The notes: a model not told the origin generated them from the sequence alone. A DNA stretch of 64,000 bases from Aliihoeflea sp. 2WW (GCF_000497755.1 NZ_AYOD01000044.1:59558-123557); one strand, 5' to 3'; positions 27,610 to 40,626 are shown, numbered from the stretch's first letter. Translations and numbers: made by a program.

Positions 27610-28520
27610 GCGATCGCCCGGCGAAGCACAGCCCGAAGGATGCGGCCGTCGCCGTCGGGCTGATGGTTCTGGCCTGCGCGCTTCTTGCCGGCACGACACT
27701 GGTCGCCAAGATGCTGGGACCTGCGGGCGGAGACAACCCGCTTCATCCGTTCCAGATTTCGGCGGGTCGGTTCTGCTTCGCAGCGCTCGTCCTGACGCCG
27801 TTTCTTATGGCGTGGCGCCCCTCCTTCGCCGGGACGCGGTGGGCCAATCACGCCTTGCGCGTTCTGTTCGGCTGGGCGGGCGTCAGCGCGCTCTTTGCGG
27901 CATCGGGGCTGATGCGACTGGCAGACGCCAACGCCATCTCGTTCCTCAATCCCGTGGTCGCGATGCTGCTCTCGATCCCGCTGCTCGGCGAGAAGGTGGG
28001 GCCGTGGCGCTGGGGCGCGGCGGCGGTCGCGTTCATCGGCGCGATGGTCATCGTCCAGCCAGGGTCGGCAGCGTTCCAGCCGATCGCGCTGGTGGCGTTG
28101 CTCGCCGCGCTTTTCATGGGCGCGGAGGCGATTCTGATCAAGAAGCTCGCCGACAGCGAGCCACCACTGCGCATTCTTGCAATCAACAATTTCGCCGGCG
28201 CGGCACTGGCGGCGACCGCCGCGAGCTTCGTGTGGGTCGCGCCGAACTCCGGGCAATGGATATTGATGGCGGCTTTAGGCGCAACAATGATTTCCGTGCA
28301 AGCGCTTTTCATCCAGGCGCTGCGGCGCGGCGAAGCGAGCTTCGTGATGCCGTTCTTCTACCTGACGCTGATCTTCGCGGCGTTCTACGACTACATCCTG
28401 TTCGCCGAGGTGCCGGCGCTGGCAAGCTGGATCGGCGCGGCGCTGATCATCGCCAGCGCGATCACCATCGCATGGCGGGAGCGCATCAATCGCCGCAATT
28501 CACCGGTGATCACAAGATAG
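27606..28520 (+). CDS. EamA/DMT-family transporter
   Basis: 304 residues, about ten hydrophobic helices in two EamA repeats. It is of the drug/metabolite transporter superfamily that exports amino acids, nucleobases or other metabolites. A TTG start at 27606 overlaps the stop of the nitronate monooxygenase (TTGA) and gives the expected N-terminal length. An ATG at 27663 would cut into the first helix. Substrate unknown. Confidence 0.85.
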   Translation: MSDRPAKHSPKDAAVAVGLMVLACALLAGTTLVAKMLGPAGGDNPLHPFQISAGRFCFAALVLTPFLMAWRPSFAGTRWANHALRVLFGWAGVSALFAASGLMRLADANAISFLNPVVAMLLSIPLLGEKVGPWRWGAAAVAFIGAMVIVQPGSAAFQPIALVALLAALFMGAEAILIKKLADSEPPLRILAINNFAGAALAATAASFVWVAPNSGQWILMAALGATMISVQALFIQALRRGEASFVMPFFYLTLIFAAFYDYILFAEVPALASWIGAALIIASAITIAWRERINRRNSPVITR

Positions 28521-28524
28521 GCGA

Positions 28525-28546
28525 GCGGGCGGCCGAAGCCGCCCGC
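28525..28546. terminator. Hairpin between convergent genes
   Basis: A perfect nine-base stem GCGGGCGGC/GCCGCCCGC closes on the stable tetraloop CGAA, filling the gap between the EamA and FAD-subunit stops. There is no U-run on either side, so termination is inferred from position. Confidence 0.5.
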
Positions 28547-28553
28547 GGCCAAT

Positions 28554-29354
28554 TCAGCCCGCCGCCTTCGCGACGGCGCGCTTTGCCATCACCACCACCA
28601 GATTGGCGCGGTATTCCGACGAGGCGTGCATGTCGGACATCAGATTGGACGACGGCACGGTGGCCCCGTCGAGCGCGCCTGCCGAAAAGTTGGAGGCGAG
28701 CTTTTCCTCCAACTCCTTCGCTCGGTAGACACCGTTCTCGCCCGCGCCCGTGACGGCGACGCGAACGCCGCCGGCACCCTTGGCCACGAAGACGCCCGTC
28801 ATCGCGTAGCGCGAAGCGGGATTGCGGAACTTTTCGTAGCCGCATTTCTCCGGCGCGGTGAACTTCACTGCCGTCACGATCTCGTCCTCTTCCAGCGCGG
28901 TTTCGAACAGGCCGGTGAAGAAGGCGTCGGCCTTGAGCTCGCGCTTGTTGGTGACGATCGTGCCGTCGACAGCCAGAAGTGCCGCCGGATAGTCCTGCGC
29001 CGGATCGTTGTTGGCGACCGAACCGCCGATGGTGCCCAGATGGCGTACCAGCGGATCGCCGATATGGTTCGCCATGTAGTGCAGGGCCGGACAGGCGCTC
29101 TCGATCTCCTTCGACTGCGCGATGTCGGCATGGGTCGTCGCCGCACCGATCTCGACTTCGCGGCCGGAGACCCTGATGCCCTTCAAGCCATCGACATGGC
29201 GCAGGTCGATCAGGTCGGACGGTGCCGACAGGCGCGTCTTCATGGCCGGGATGAGCGTCATGCCGCCCGACACATACTTCGCCTCATCCGCGCCGGAATG
29301 CAGCTTTGCGGCGTCTTCGAGGGACGACGCGCGGTGATAATTGGTCTGGTACAT
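28554..29354 (-). CDS. FAD-binding subunit of a xanthine oxidase-family hydroxylase (CoxM-like)
   Basis: 266 residues. The FAD-binding motifs of the medium subunit are present: KYVSGGMTLIPAMKTR and TIGGSVANNDPAQDYPAALLA. It passes electrons from the 2Fe-2S subunit to an acceptor. It is the last gene of the S-L-M operon, 10 bases after the large subunit, with AGGAGGA before the ATG. Confidence 0.9.
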   Translation of the reverse strand: MYQTNYHRASSLEDAAKLHSGADEAKYVSGGMTLIPAMKTRLSAPSDLIDLRHVDGLKGIRVSGREVEIGAATTHADIAQSKEIESACPALHYMANHIGDPLVRHLGTIGGSVANNDPAQDYPAALLAVDGTIVTNKRELKADAFFTGLFETALEEDEIVTAVKFTAPEKCGYEKFRNPASRYAMTGVFVAKGAGGVRVAVTGAGENGVYRAKELEEKLASNFSAGALDGATVPSSNLMSDMHASSEYRANLVVVMAKRAVAKAAG

Positions 29355-29364
29355 GTGCGTCCTC

Positions 29365-31719
29365 CTAGTGCCGCGTTGCCGCGTTCAGCGCCGCCCACAC
29401 CTTTTGTGGCGTGGCGGGCATCGACAGGTCGTTGTTTCCGATCGCATCGGTGATCGCGTTGATGACGGCCGGCGGGGAGCCGATCGCGCCGGCCTCGCCG
29501 CAGCCCTTGATGCCGAGCGGATTGCCGGGGCAGATCGTTTCGGTCATCGGCACCTGGAAGGATGGCAGGTCGTCGGCGCGCGGCATGGTGTAGTCCATGT
29601 AGCTGCCGGTGACGAGCTGGCCGGTATCGCGGTCATAGGCCGCGCCTTCCAGAAGCGCCTGGCCGATGCCTTGCGCCAGGCCGCCATGGACCTGACCCTC
29701 GACGATCATCGGGTTGATGACGCGGCCGAAATCGTCGGCGGCGACGAACTGCACGATCTCGGTCTTGCCCGTATCGGGATCGATTTCGACCTCGCAGATG
29801 TAGCAGCCCGACGGGAAGGTGAAGTTGGTCGGGTCGTAGAACGCGCCTTCCTTCAGGCCCGGCTCCATGCCGCCCGGCAAATTGTGCGCGGTGTAGGCGG
29901 CGAGCGCCAACTGGAACCACGGCACCGTCTTGTCGGTGCCGGCGACCTTGCACTCGCCATTCTCGATGACGATGTCGCCTTCGTCGGCTTCGAGGATATG
30001 GGCTGCGATCTTCTTGGCCTTGGCTTCGACCTTGTCGAGCGCCTTGACGATGGCAGACATGCCGACCGGCCCGGAGCGCGAGCCGTAGGTGCCCATGCCC
30101 ATTTGTACCTTGTCGGTGTCGCCATGGACGATCGACACATTGTCCATCGGCAGACCGAAGCGGTCGCAGACGAGCTGTGCGAATGTCGTCTCGTGACCCT
30201 GGCCATGGCTGTGGGCGCCGGTCAGGACTTCCACCGTACCGACCGCATTGACGCGCACTTCGGCGGATTCCCAAAGCCCGACGCCGGCGCCGAGCGAGCC
30301 GACAGCAGCCGACGGCGCGATGCCGCAGGCCTCGATATAGCAGCTCATGCCGATGCCGCGCAGCTTGCCGCGGCCCTTGGCTTCCTCCTTTCGGCGGGTA
30401 AAGCCGTCATAGTCGATGGCCTTGGTGGCGGCATCGATCAGCGCGTTGAAGTCGCCGGAATCGTAATTCATGATGACCGGCGTCTGGTAGGGGAAGGACT
30501 TGATGAAGTTCTTCCGGCGCAGTTCGACCGGCGAGATGCCGAGTTCGCGCGCGGCCGTTTCGACCAGGCGTTCCACGACATAGGTGGCCTCGGGCCGGCC
30601 CGCGCCGCGATAGGCATCGACCGGGCAGGTGTGCGTATAGACCGCCTTCACGTTGCAGTAGATCGCCGGGATCTCGTACTGGCCCGACAGGAGCGTGGCG
30701 TAGAGATAGGTCGGCGTCGCCGACGAAAAGAGCGACATGTAGGCGCCGAGATTGGCGATCGTGTCGGCGCGAAGCGCGGTGATCTTGTGGTCGGCGTCGA
30801 GCGCAATCTCGGCCGTCGTCACATGGTCGCGGGCGTGGGCGTCGGTCAGGAAGCTTTCCGAGCGATCCGCCGTCCACTTCACCGGCACGCCGGTCTTCTT
30901 CGAAGCCCAAAGGCAGGTGATTTCTTCCGGATAGATGTAGATTTTCGAGCCGAAGCCGCCGCCTACATCCGGTGCGATGACGCGCAGCTTGTTTTCGGGC
31001 GCGACATTGTAGAACGCGCTCATGACGAGACGCGCCACATGCGGATTCTGCGAGGTGGTGTAGCAGGTGTAGTGATCTTCGGCCTTGTTGTAGTGGCCGA
31101 TGGCCGAGCGCGGCTCGATCGCGTTCGGGATCAGCCGGTTGTTCAAAATGTCGAGCTTGACGCGATGCGCAGCCTTCCCGAACGCCTCCTCGACCGCGCC
31201 TTCGTCGCCGATCACCCAATCGAAGATCAAATTGTTGTCGGCCTCGGGATGGACCTGCGGCGCGCCCGCGTCCATCGCCTTTTCCGGCAGGATGACGGCT
31301 TCGAGTTCCTCATAGTCGACGTCGACCGCCTCGGCGGCGTCGCGCGCCTGGCCCTTGGTCTCGGCGACGACGATCGCCACCGCGTCGCCGACATAGCGCA
31401 CCGTATCCGTCGCCAGCGGCGACCAGGCGCCCATCTTCATCGGCGAACCATCCTTCGAATGGATCATCCAGCCACAGATGATGTTGCCGATGCCGTCCGT
31501 CTTCATCTCGGGACCGGTCAGGACGTCTATGACGCCGGGCATCTCCCGCGCCGCCTCGACGTCGATGCCGCGAATGCGGGCATGCGCATGCGGGCTGCGG
31601 ACGAAGGCCGCGAACTTCATGCCGGGGACGACGAAATCGTCGGTGTAGCGCCCGGCGCCGGTGATGAACCTCTTGTCTTCCTTACGCGCCACCCGGGCGC
31701 CAATGCCTTCCATACCCAT
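29365..31719 (-). CDS. Molybdopterin-binding large subunit, form II CoxL-like
   Basis: 784 residues, a normal length for the xanthine oxidase/CO dehydrogenase large subunit. The MCD-binding motif GGGFGSK is at 253-259. The active-site loop reads AYRGAGR (369-375). True form I CO dehydrogenase has AYxCSFR with the Cys that binds the Cu-Mo centre, so this is a form II enzyme and probably not a CO oxidiser. Members hydroxylate aldehydes or N-heterocycles; the substrate is not known. No maturation gene (coxDEF) is adjacent; a CoxG-like gene lies 20 kb away. Confidence 0.92.
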   Translation of the reverse strand: MGMEGIGARVARKEDKRFITGAGRYTDDFVVPGMKFAAFVRSPHAHARIRGIDVEAAREMPGVIDVLTGPEMKTDGIGNIICGWMIHSKDGSPMKMGAWSPLATDTVRYVGDAVAIVVAETKGQARDAAEAVDVDYEELEAVILPEKAMDAGAPQVHPEADNNLIFDWVIGDEGAVEEAFGKAAHRVKLDILNNRLIPNAIEPRSAIGHYNKAEDHYTCYTTSQNPHVARLVMSAFYNVAPENKLRVIAPDVGGGFGSKIYIYPEEITCLWASKKTGVPVKWTADRSESFLTDAHARDHVTTAEIALDADHKITALRADTIANLGAYMSLFSSATPTYLYATLLSGQYEIPAIYCNVKAVYTHTCPVDAYRGAGRPEATYVVERLVETAARELGISPVELRRKNFIKSFPYQTPVIMNYDSGDFNALIDAATKAIDYDGFTRRKEEAKGRGKLRGIGMSCYIEACGIAPSAAVGSLGAGVGLWESAEVRVNAVGTVEVLTGAHSHGQGHETTFAQLVCDRFGLPMDNVSIVHGDTDKVQMGMGTYGSRSGPVGMSAIVKALDKVEAKAKKIAAHILEADEGDIVIENGECKVAGTDKTVPWFQLALAAYTAHNLPGGMEPGLKEGAFYDPTNFTFPSGCYICEVEIDPDTGKTEIVQFVAADDFGRVINPMIVEGQVHGGLAQGIGQALLEGAAYDRDTGQLVTGSYMDYTMPRADDLPSFQVPMTETICPGNPLGIKGCGEAGAIGSPPAVINAITDAIGNNDLSMPATPQKVWAALNAATRH

Positions 31720-31777
31720 TTTCAGTACCTCCTCCGGTTACCGAACCGAGTGAATTTTCAAAGGATCGGACCGGCGG

Positions 31778-32269
<492 letters not shown>

Positions 32270-32532
32270 TCGTTCTCCCTCCACTTTTCCGATCACGCCC
32301 AGAAGGCCTGGGCAAAACTTTAGCGCAGCTTGGTCAGGAGTCCACAGCCGCAGCAAGGACTTACAACCTTCGTTGCATCACATCGACGGCACCGGAGCCG
32401 CGCCTTGCGGGCATTTGCGCCGGTGCCGATCGCGGGTCTCGAAATTCCGCGCAGGGTGCTTGAATTTGCCGGCCGATGGCGATATCAAGCGCTCACTTTC
32501 GAGCCCCCGCAGTTCCGGGCGGTTTTCGACGG

Positions 32533-32608
32533 GCCGCTTTAGCTCAGTTGGTAGAGCACATCATTCGTAATGATGGGGTCAGGTGTTCGAGTCACCTAAG
32601 CGGCACCA
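32533..32608 (+). tRNA. tRNA-Thr (anticodon CGT)
   Basis: A full cloverleaf of 76 bases including an encoded CCA (32606-32608). Acceptor stem GCCGCTT/AAGCGGC, D-loop AGTTGGTA, anticodon stem CATCA/TGATG with loop TTCGTAA, and T-loop GTTCGAGTC. The anticodon CGT (32566-32568) reads ACG. It stands alone between the Mo-hydroxylase and the alcohol dehydrogenase genes. Confidence 0.96.
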
Positions 32609-32650
32609 GTTCCTTCCCTCCCTTTCTTCGTTCGCACCTCTCTTTGAAGA

Positions 32651-32678
32651 GGCCGCGGAACCCATCGATCCCGCGGCC
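32651..32678. terminator. Hairpin downstream of tRNA-Thr and the alcohol dehydrogenase
   Basis: Stem GGCCGCGG/CCGCGGCC with a 12-base loop. It lies between the tRNA end and the convergent dehydrogenase stop (32686). No U-run follows, so it is only a candidate. Confidence 0.4.
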
Positions 32679-32685
32679 CGACGCG

Positions 32686-34788
<2,103 letters not shown>

Positions 34789-35014
34789 GCGCTCCTCCCG
34801 TCATGTTCGCGACGGCGCATCGGTCTCCTCCCATGCGTCATCGCAAATCGCAGCGTAGAAGCGCGTTTCGCACTTGGCTTGGACTTTTACGCCATCGCAG
34901 CCGGTGCCGGCATGGTGCGACCAAAGTCCTGCTGCCCGCGCTTGCATTGCCGCCTCACGTGGCTAGACTTCCCTTGCGGAATTTCGCCGCGCGGAAATCT
35001 GGGAGGAGTTCCGG

Positions 35015-35920
35015 GTGCATTTCGAAGATTGGGATGCGCGGCTGCGCACCACTTGCGGCAATTACTACGGCGTTCCCGGCACCCGGCAGCGCGAAGTCAA
35101 AGGCTATGTGCGCAGCTTCGCCTTTCACGGGCTCGACGTTGCGGATTTCGCGTGCGACCTCGACCAGATCATCCGCACGCGCAAGGGCATCCAGCAGGAC
35201 GACAGCGAATACATCTTTCTGGTCGTGCAGATCAAAGGGCAGTCGCGTATCGATCACAGGGGCCGCCGCGAGACGCTCGACCCGGGCGAATTCTACCTGC
35301 TCGATTCCACCCGCGAGGCGTCGATCGGCTATGGCGGACGCGAGGCGCAGTTCATTTCCGTCCACATGCCGCGCGGCTCGTTCCTGCTCGAAGCCGACAA
35401 CCAGCTCAGGATCGGGCACAAGCTCGATGCGCACCATCCGATGCACGCGCCGATGCGCGGTTTTTTCAGCGCCGGACGCACGGCGATGGCAGAACAGAAG
35501 ACGCGGGGCGACCCGCGCCTGCTCTATGACCTGACGCGGATCGCGTTTACGCCGGGCGATCACGGCATCGACGCCTCACGCGCCAGCAGCGCCGAGAACC
35601 GGTGCGAGATGGCCGTGACGTTGATGGAGCGCAATCTGCATCGACCCGACATGTCGCTCGGCTGGCTGGCGCGGCGTCTGAATATTTCGGAACGCCAGTT
35701 GCAGCGGGATTTTCTCGCCAGGGGGACCAGCTTCGTGCGCCTTCTGCGAGAAAAGCGGCTGAGGCTCGTCGCCGAATTCCTGCGTGTCGGTGGCGGAACG
35801 GATTCGATAACCGATGCCGCTCTCGGCGCAGGCTTCAACGACATCTCGAATTTCAATCGCTCGTTCAAGAGCCGCTACGGCTGCGCACCCAGCGACTATC
35901 TGCGACAGCACCGCAACTGA
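35015..35920 (+). CDS. AraC-family activator, FeaR-like
   Basis: 301 residues. An N-terminal cupin-like AraC-binding domain (about 20-190) is followed by a C-terminal double HTH (about 205-300, LGWLARRLNISERQLQRDF and ALGAGFNDISNFNRSFKSRYG). The N-terminal layout is that of the FeaR group, which senses aldehydes, amines or alcohols. A GTG start follows GGGAGGA at good spacing. It lies 226 bases from and divergent to the quinohemoprotein alcohol dehydrogenase, which is its most likely target. Confidence 0.88.
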   Translation: MHFEDWDARLRTTCGNYYGVPGTRQREVKGYVRSFAFHGLDVADFACDLDQIIRTRKGIQQDDSEYIFLVVQIKGQSRIDHRGRRETLDPGEFYLLDSTREASIGYGGREAQFISVHMPRGSFLLEADNQLRIGHKLDAHHPMHAPMRGFFSAGRTAMAEQKTRGDPRLLYDLTRIAFTPGDHGIDASRASSAENRCEMAVTLMERNLHRPDMSLGWLARRLNISERQLQRDFLARGTSFVRLLREKRLRLVAEFLRVGGGTDSITDAALGAGFNDISNFNRSFKSRYGCAPSDYLRQHRN

Positions 35921-35931
35921 ACCGACGAAAA

Positions 35932-35953
35932 AGGGCGACCCGAAGGCCGCCCT
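35932..35953. terminator. Bidirectional terminator
   Basis: Stem AGGGCG/CGCCCT with an inner GGGCGACC/GGCCGCCC pairing. It is flanked by GAAAAA on the left and CTTTTC on the right, so it can end both the AraC gene and the convergent BA14K gene. Confidence 0.7.
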
Positions 35954-35979
35954 CTTTTCTAAAGCCGTCTGGCAGTCTC

Positions 35980-36513
35980 TTAGCCATAGGGCGAAGAGCA
36001 GGCGCGGCGCGGGCCGTTGTAGGGCTGGAAGGTGTTGTCCGATGCCCGGTAGGAACGGTACTGCGAGTAGCACCAATCGACATGGGCCTGCGACATGCGA
36101 CCCGGCTGGACGACGACCGTGCGCGAGGGCTGGCTCACCGCACCGCCGACGATGGCGCCGGCGACGAAGGCCGCTGCCGGGAACCAGAAGCCGTTGTGCT
36201 GGCGGTAGCCGGCACGGCGGTCGCGGTAGCCGCGGTGGCCGTTGTAGTAGCTGTAATTGCCCTGGCGATAGAAACCGCGCTGTGCGGCCCGCTGGTTCTG
36301 ACGGCGATCGATGCGCCGATCGATACGACGTTCGGTCCGGCGATCGAAACGACGGTCGTCGCGGCGATACTGGACATCGATGACGTTCGATGTGCCGGCA
36401 CCAGCATCGACGGCACGGATCAATGCCGGAGATGCACTCGCGGTTACGCTCGTTGCGGCGACGCCGGTGAACGCCATTGTCGTGGCACAGATGATCGAAA
36501 GAAACTTCTTCAT
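35980..36513 (-). CDS. BA14K-family exported protein
   Basis: 177 residues. Signal peptide (1-27, ending TASA), a very Arg/Asp/Gln/Tyr-rich middle with repeated DRR units, a short glycine/alanine hydrophobic stretch ([16 protein letters not shown]) and the C-terminal BA14K domain ([18 protein letters not shown] with a second Cys). BA14K is a Brucella immunoreactive, lectin-like protein; its normal function is poorly known. AAAGGAG precedes the ATG. It is monocistronic. Confidence 0.88.
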   Translation of the reverse strand: MKKFLSIICATTMAFTGVAATSVTASASPALIRAVDAGAGTSNVIDVQYRRDDRRFDRRTERRIDRRIDRRQNQRAAQRGFYRQGNYSYYNGHRGYRDRRAGYRQHNGFWFPAAAFVAGAIVGGAVSQPSRTVVVQPGRMSQAHVDWCYSQYRSYRASDNTFQPYNGPRRACSSPYG

Positions 36514-36846
36514 TTCGCTAACTCCTTTGTCCTCAAAGACGCCCAAGCAGAATGAAGGTTCCCACATGAACTCAACGTGAACCGCATCATGACATTTTGG
36601 TAAGGTTGGCCCTGCAGCGGATAATGACGGTTCTACTGACTATTCTTCCATGTCACGCCTCAGCAAGGTGGACGCCGGACAATCTAGACTTTCCTAGAAT
36701 TCTTGCCGCAACGTCATTTACGCTGTGCGGCCAAAGCGTTTTCGCCCGCTTCCCATATCGAAAACCCTCTTTTATGGTACGCGCCAATCGTGGGAGGCGG
36801 AAAATGCCACTGCGGGGATCTCTAAAAGAAAAACATGGGAGCAATC
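36514..36846. other. Intergenic region before the ABC importer
   Basis: About 330 bases, noticeably richer in A and T than its surroundings, between the divergent BA14K gene and the binding-protein gene. It must hold both promoters. A pair of CTAG sites (near 36684 and 36694) is the only small oddity. I see no gene, tRNA or strong hairpin in it. Confidence 0.5.
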
Positions 36847-38424
36847 ATGCGTAAACTTCTCTTGACGGCCAGCGTTCTGGCCCTCGCCGCGACGGCAATG
36901 CCGGCGTCGGCCGAAACGATCCGCTGGGCACGTGGCGCCGACGCGCTGACGCTGGACCCGCATTCGCAGAACGAAGGCACCACCCACACTTTCGCCCACC
37001 ACATCTACGAGACGCTCGTCTGGCGCGACACGGAAGGCACGCTGATCCCGCGCCTGGCCACCGAATGGGCGCTGAAGGACGGCGACGACACGACCTGGGT
37101 TTTCACGCTGCGTGAAGGCGTCACCTTCCATGACGGTGCCGAGTTCAACGCCGAAGACGTCGTCTTCTCGCTCGACCGCGCCCGTTCGGAGCGCTCGAAC
37201 ATGCGCCAGCTCCACGCCGACGTCGAAAGCGTGACCGCCGTCGACGACTACACGGTCGAGGTCAAGCTCAAGGGCCCGAGCCCGCTCTACCCGAACAATC
37301 TGACCAACACCTTCATGATGGACAAGACCTGGTCCGAGACGAACGACGTCGTCGAGGTTCAGGACTATGCCGGCGGCGAAGACAACTACGCCGTGCGCAA
37401 CACCAACGGCACCGGCCCCTACAAGCTCGTCTCGCGCGAAGTGGGCGTACGCTCGGTTCTCGAAGTCAACGCCGACCATTGGGCCGAGACCGATCCGGCC
37501 GTGACCGAGATCATCTACACGCCGATCTCGGATGCCGCGACCCGCGTTGCCGCGCTGCTTTCGGGCGAAGTCGACTTCGTTCAGGACGTGCCGGTGCAGG
37601 ACATCGAGCGCCTTTCGTCGACCGACGGCATCAAGGTCGCGACCGGCCCTGAAAACCGCATCATCTATTTCGGCTACCGGCTCGGCGAAGAGCCGCTGGC
37701 AAGCTCGGACGTGACCGACAAGAACCCCTTCGCCGACCCGAAGGTGCTCGAGGCCATGCATCTTTCCATCGATCGCGACGCGATCAAGGAAGTCGTGATG
37801 CGCGGCAATTCGGTTCCGACCGGCGTTGCCACCCCGCCCTTCGTCAATGGCTGGACCGAAGAGCTCGACGCCTACCCGGCGCCGGACCTCGAGCGCGCTC
37901 GCGCGCTGATGGAAGAGGCAGGCTATGCGGACGGGTTCACCGTCACGCTCGACACGCCGAACAACCGCTACGTCAATGACGAGGCGATCAGCCAAGCGGT
38001 CGTCGGCATGCTCGGCCAGATCGGCATCCGCGTGACGCTGGCCTCGCGCCCAGTCGCGCAGCACTCGCCGCTGGTCACCAATGGCGACACCGACTTCTAC
38101 CTGCTCGGCTGGGGCGTCCCGACCTTCGATTCGGCTTACATCTTCAACGATCTGATCCACACGAAGGCCGGCAATTACGGCGCCTACAACCCGTCCGGCT
38201 ATTCCAATCCCGAACTCGACGCGAAGATCGAGTCGCTCGGCACGCAGACGGACCTCGAGGCCCGCGACGCGACGATCGCCGAAATCTGGGCGACGATCCA
38301 GGAGGACCGCGTTCTCCTGCCGGTCCACAACCAGGTGCTAGCCTACGCGACCAAGTCGAACTTCACCATCGACGTGCATCCGGAAAACCAGCCGAACATG
38401 TCGAATGTGACGATCGGCGAGTAA
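36847..38424 (+). CDS. Peptide/opine-type ABC transporter substrate-binding protein
   Basis: 525 residues, SBP family 5 (DppA/OppA/GsiB). Signal peptide of about 22 residues (ending MPASA), then the typical ADALTLDPHSQNEGTTHTF opening. The family binds di/oligopeptides, glutathione, opines or oligosaccharides in the periplasm; the ligand cannot be told here. ATG 36847 is chosen over 36835 because GGGAG sits six bases upstream. It heads a five-gene importer operon and is followed by a hairpin that may favour high expression of this gene. Confidence 0.92.
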   Translation: MRKLLLTASVLALAATAMPASAETIRWARGADALTLDPHSQNEGTTHTFAHHIYETLVWRDTEGTLIPRLATEWALKDGDDTTWVFTLREGVTFHDGAEFNAEDVVFSLDRARSERSNMRQLHADVESVTAVDDYTVEVKLKGPSPLYPNNLTNTFMMDKTWSETNDVVEVQDYAGGEDNYAVRNTNGTGPYKLVSREVGVRSVLEVNADHWAETDPAVTEIIYTPISDAATRVAALLSGEVDFVQDVPVQDIERLSSTDGIKVATGPENRIIYFGYRLGEEPLASSDVTDKNPFADPKVLEAMHLSIDRDAIKEVVMRGNSVPTGVATPPFVNGWTEELDAYPAPDLERARALMEEAGYADGFTVTLDTPNNRYVNDEAISQAVVGMLGQIGIRVTLASRPVAQHSPLVTNGDTDFYLLGWGVPTFDSAYIFNDLIHTKAGNYGAYNPSGYSNPELDAKIESLGTQTDLEARDATIAEIWATIQEDRVLLPVHNQVLAYATKSNFTIDVHPENQPNMSNVTIGE

Positions 38425-38449
38425 TCCGCGCAACATTCCTAAAAGCCTC

Positions 38450-38479
38450 GCCCGCCGTGCAAGCAATTGCGCGGCGGGC
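38450..38479 (+). other. Intercistronic hairpin after the binding-protein gene
   Basis: Stem GCCCGCCG/CGGCGGGC with a 14-base loop, 26 bases past the stop. There is no U-run. In ABC importer operons such hairpins commonly protect the upstream mRNA so the binding protein is made in excess. Confidence 0.55.
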
Positions 38480-38659
38480 TAGCATTATGGGCTTGATTGT
38501 GGCGGTCTGAGTCGCCAAAAGGGCGCCTTTCGCGGCGCCGGCGCCGGTTGCGTGCCCATCTCGCTGCCTGAGCTGAAGTGCCGTCAGCACCCGTACCGAC
38601 ACACCGGGAGCCTCAAGCGGCGGCTTTGCCGTCCCGCTCCCGATCCGGAGACAAACAAC

Positions 38660-39637
38660 ATGACAGCCTTTGTCATAAGGCGCCTGCTGCAATCCATCAT
38701 CGTGATGCTGGCGGTCTCGCTCGTGGCATTCCTCGTGTTCCGCTATGTGGGCGACCCGGTCGACTCCATGGTGGGCCAGGATACAAGACTTGCGGACCGC
38801 GAAGCGATGCGTGATCGCCTCGGCCTGAACGACCCGTTCTACATCCAGTTCGCGACCTTCGTCGGCAATGCCGTCCAGGGCAATTTCGGCATCTCCTACC
38901 GGCTCCAGGAGCCGGTGACGCGCCTCATCATGGAGCGCTTGCCGGCAACGATCGAACTTGCCTTCGCATCCGCGACGATCGCGCTGGTTTTCGGCCTGTT
39001 CTTCGGCGTCTACACGGCGCTGAAACCGAAATCGCCGCTGACCTCCGTGGTGATGACGTTGTCGCTCGCCGGCGTTTCACTGCCGACCTTTTTGATCGGC
39101 ATCGGCCTCATCTACATCTTCGCCGTCGAGCTTGGGTGGCTTCCCTCCTTCGGCAGGGGGACGACCGTAATGGTCGGCGGGTGGCGAACGGGGCTTTTGA
39201 CCGAAAGCGGACTGAGATCGCTCATCTTGCCGGCGATAACGCTGTCGCTCTTCCAGTTGACGCTGATCATGCGCCTCGTGCGCGCGGAGATGCTGGAAGT
39301 GTTGCGCGCGGACTATATCCGCTTCGCCAAGGCGCGCGGCCTTTCAAACCGGGCGATCAATTTCGGCCACGCGCTGAAGAACACGCTGGTTCCGGTCATC
39401 ACCATCACCGGCCTGCAGCTCGGCTCGGTCATCGCGTTCGCGATCGTCACCGAGACGGTGTTCCAGTGGCCGGGCGTCGGCTCGCTCTTCATCCAGTCGG
39501 TGCAGGTCGTCGACGTCCCGGTGATGGCGGCCTACCTGATGTTCATCGCCTTCGTCTTCGTCGTCATCAATCTTATCGTCGACATTCTATACTACACGGT
39601 CGATCCGCGCCTGCGCGTCGGCACTGGCAAACGGTGA
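38660..39637 (+). CDS. ABC importer permease (DppB type)
   Basis: 325 residues, about six transmembrane helices. It opens with MTAFVIRRLLQSIIVMLAVS and carries the EAA-type loop ADYIRFAKARGLSNRAINFGHA that contacts the ATPase. It is the DppB/OppB half of the inner-membrane channel. It lies 235 bases after the binding protein and ends four bases before the second permease. Confidence 0.93.
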   Translation: MTAFVIRRLLQSIIVMLAVSLVAFLVFRYVGDPVDSMVGQDTRLADREAMRDRLGLNDPFYIQFATFVGNAVQGNFGISYRLQEPVTRLIMERLPATIELAFASATIALVFGLFFGVYTALKPKSPLTSVVMTLSLAGVSLPTFLIGIGLIYIFAVELGWLPSFGRGTTVMVGGWRTGLLTESGLRSLILPAITLSLFQLTLIMRLVRAEMLEVLRADYIRFAKARGLSNRAINFGHALKNTLVPVITITGLQLGSVIAFAIVTETVFQWPGVGSLFIQSVQVVDVPVMAAYLMFIAFVFVVINLIVDILYYTVDPRLRVGTGKR

Positions 39638-39641
39638 TCGC

Positions 39642-40622
39642 ATGACCACGCTTCCAGATCCCAAACTCATGGCCGCCGGCGACGGCAAGCCGATCCTTCC
39701 GCCCGAGCCGCCCGGCCGCCTCTATCGCGCCTGGGACTCGGACATCTTCTACTCCTACCGCCGCTCGCCGGTGACGATCATCGCATCGATCGTCGTCGTC
39801 ATCATCGTCGGCGCGGCGCTGCTGGCGCCTTGGATCGCGCCCTACAATCCGTTCAACCCGGCCTCGCTCAACCTGATGGACGGCTTCACGCCGCCCTTCT
39901 CGGAAAGCCGGATGGGCAACTACTATCTGCTCGGAACGGACAATCAGGGCCGCGACGTCTTCTCGACGATCCTCTACGGCTCGCGCATCTCGCTTTTCGT
40001 CGGCTTCTCGGCGACGCTGTTCGCCATGGCGCTGGGCATCTCGCTCGGCCTCATCGCCGGCTACCAGGGCGGGACGACGGACGCGATCATCATGCGCGTG
40101 ACCGACATCCAGCTTTCGTTCCCGGCGATCCTCATCGCGCTTTTGATCTTCGGCATCGCGCGCGGCATCATCCCGCCCTCGCAACAGGAAAGCATGGCGG
40201 TCTACGTGCTGATCGTGGCCATCGGCCTTGCCAACTGGGCACAGTTCGCGCGTACGGTTCGCGGCGCGACGATGGTGGAGCGGCAGAAGGATTACGTGTC
40301 GGCGGCGCGCATCATGGGCGTCCATCCGATCCTGATCCTCGCCCGCCACGTTCTGCCCAACGTGATGGGACCGGTGCTGGTCATCGCGACGATCGGGCTT
40401 GCGCTCGCCATCATCGAGGAGGCGACGCTGTCGTTCCTCGGCGTCGGCGTTCCGCCCACGCAGCCTTCGCTCGGCACGCTGATCCGCATCGGCCAGCAAT
40501 ATCTGTTCTCGGGCGAGTGGTGGATTCTGTTCTTCCCCGCCTTCACGCTCATCCTGCTTGCGCTCTCGGTCAACCTTCTGGGCGACTGGCTGCGCGACGC
40601 GCTCAACCCGCGACTGAGGTAG
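39642..40622 (+). CDS. ABC importer permease (DppC type)
   Basis: 326 residues. A hydrophilic N-terminal tail of about 45 residues precedes the membrane helices, as in DppC/OppC. The family signature LGTDNQGRDVFSTILYGSR and the EAA loop KDYVSAARIMGVHPILILAR are present. It forms the channel with the preceding permease. Confidence 0.93.
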   Translation: MTTLPDPKLMAAGDGKPILPPEPPGRLYRAWDSDIFYSYRRSPVTIIASIVVVIIVGAALLAPWIAPYNPFNPASLNLMDGFTPPFSESRMGNYYLLGTDNQGRDVFSTILYGSRISLFVGFSATLFAMALGISLGLIAGYQGGTTDAIIMRVTDIQLSFPAILIALLIFGIARGIIPPSQQESMAVYVLIVAIGLANWAQFARTVRGATMVERQKDYVSAARIMGVHPILILARHVLPNVMGPVLVIATIGLALAIIEEATLSFLGVGVPPTQPSLGTLIRIGQQYLFSGEWWILFFPAFTLILLALSVNLLGDWLRDALNPRLR

Positions 40623-40626
40623 GCGT

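Noticed and set aside
29365..31719. Aerobic carbon monoxide dehydrogenase large subunit (form I)
   Set aside because: The active-site loop is AYRGAGR without the copper-binding Cys of AYxCSFR.
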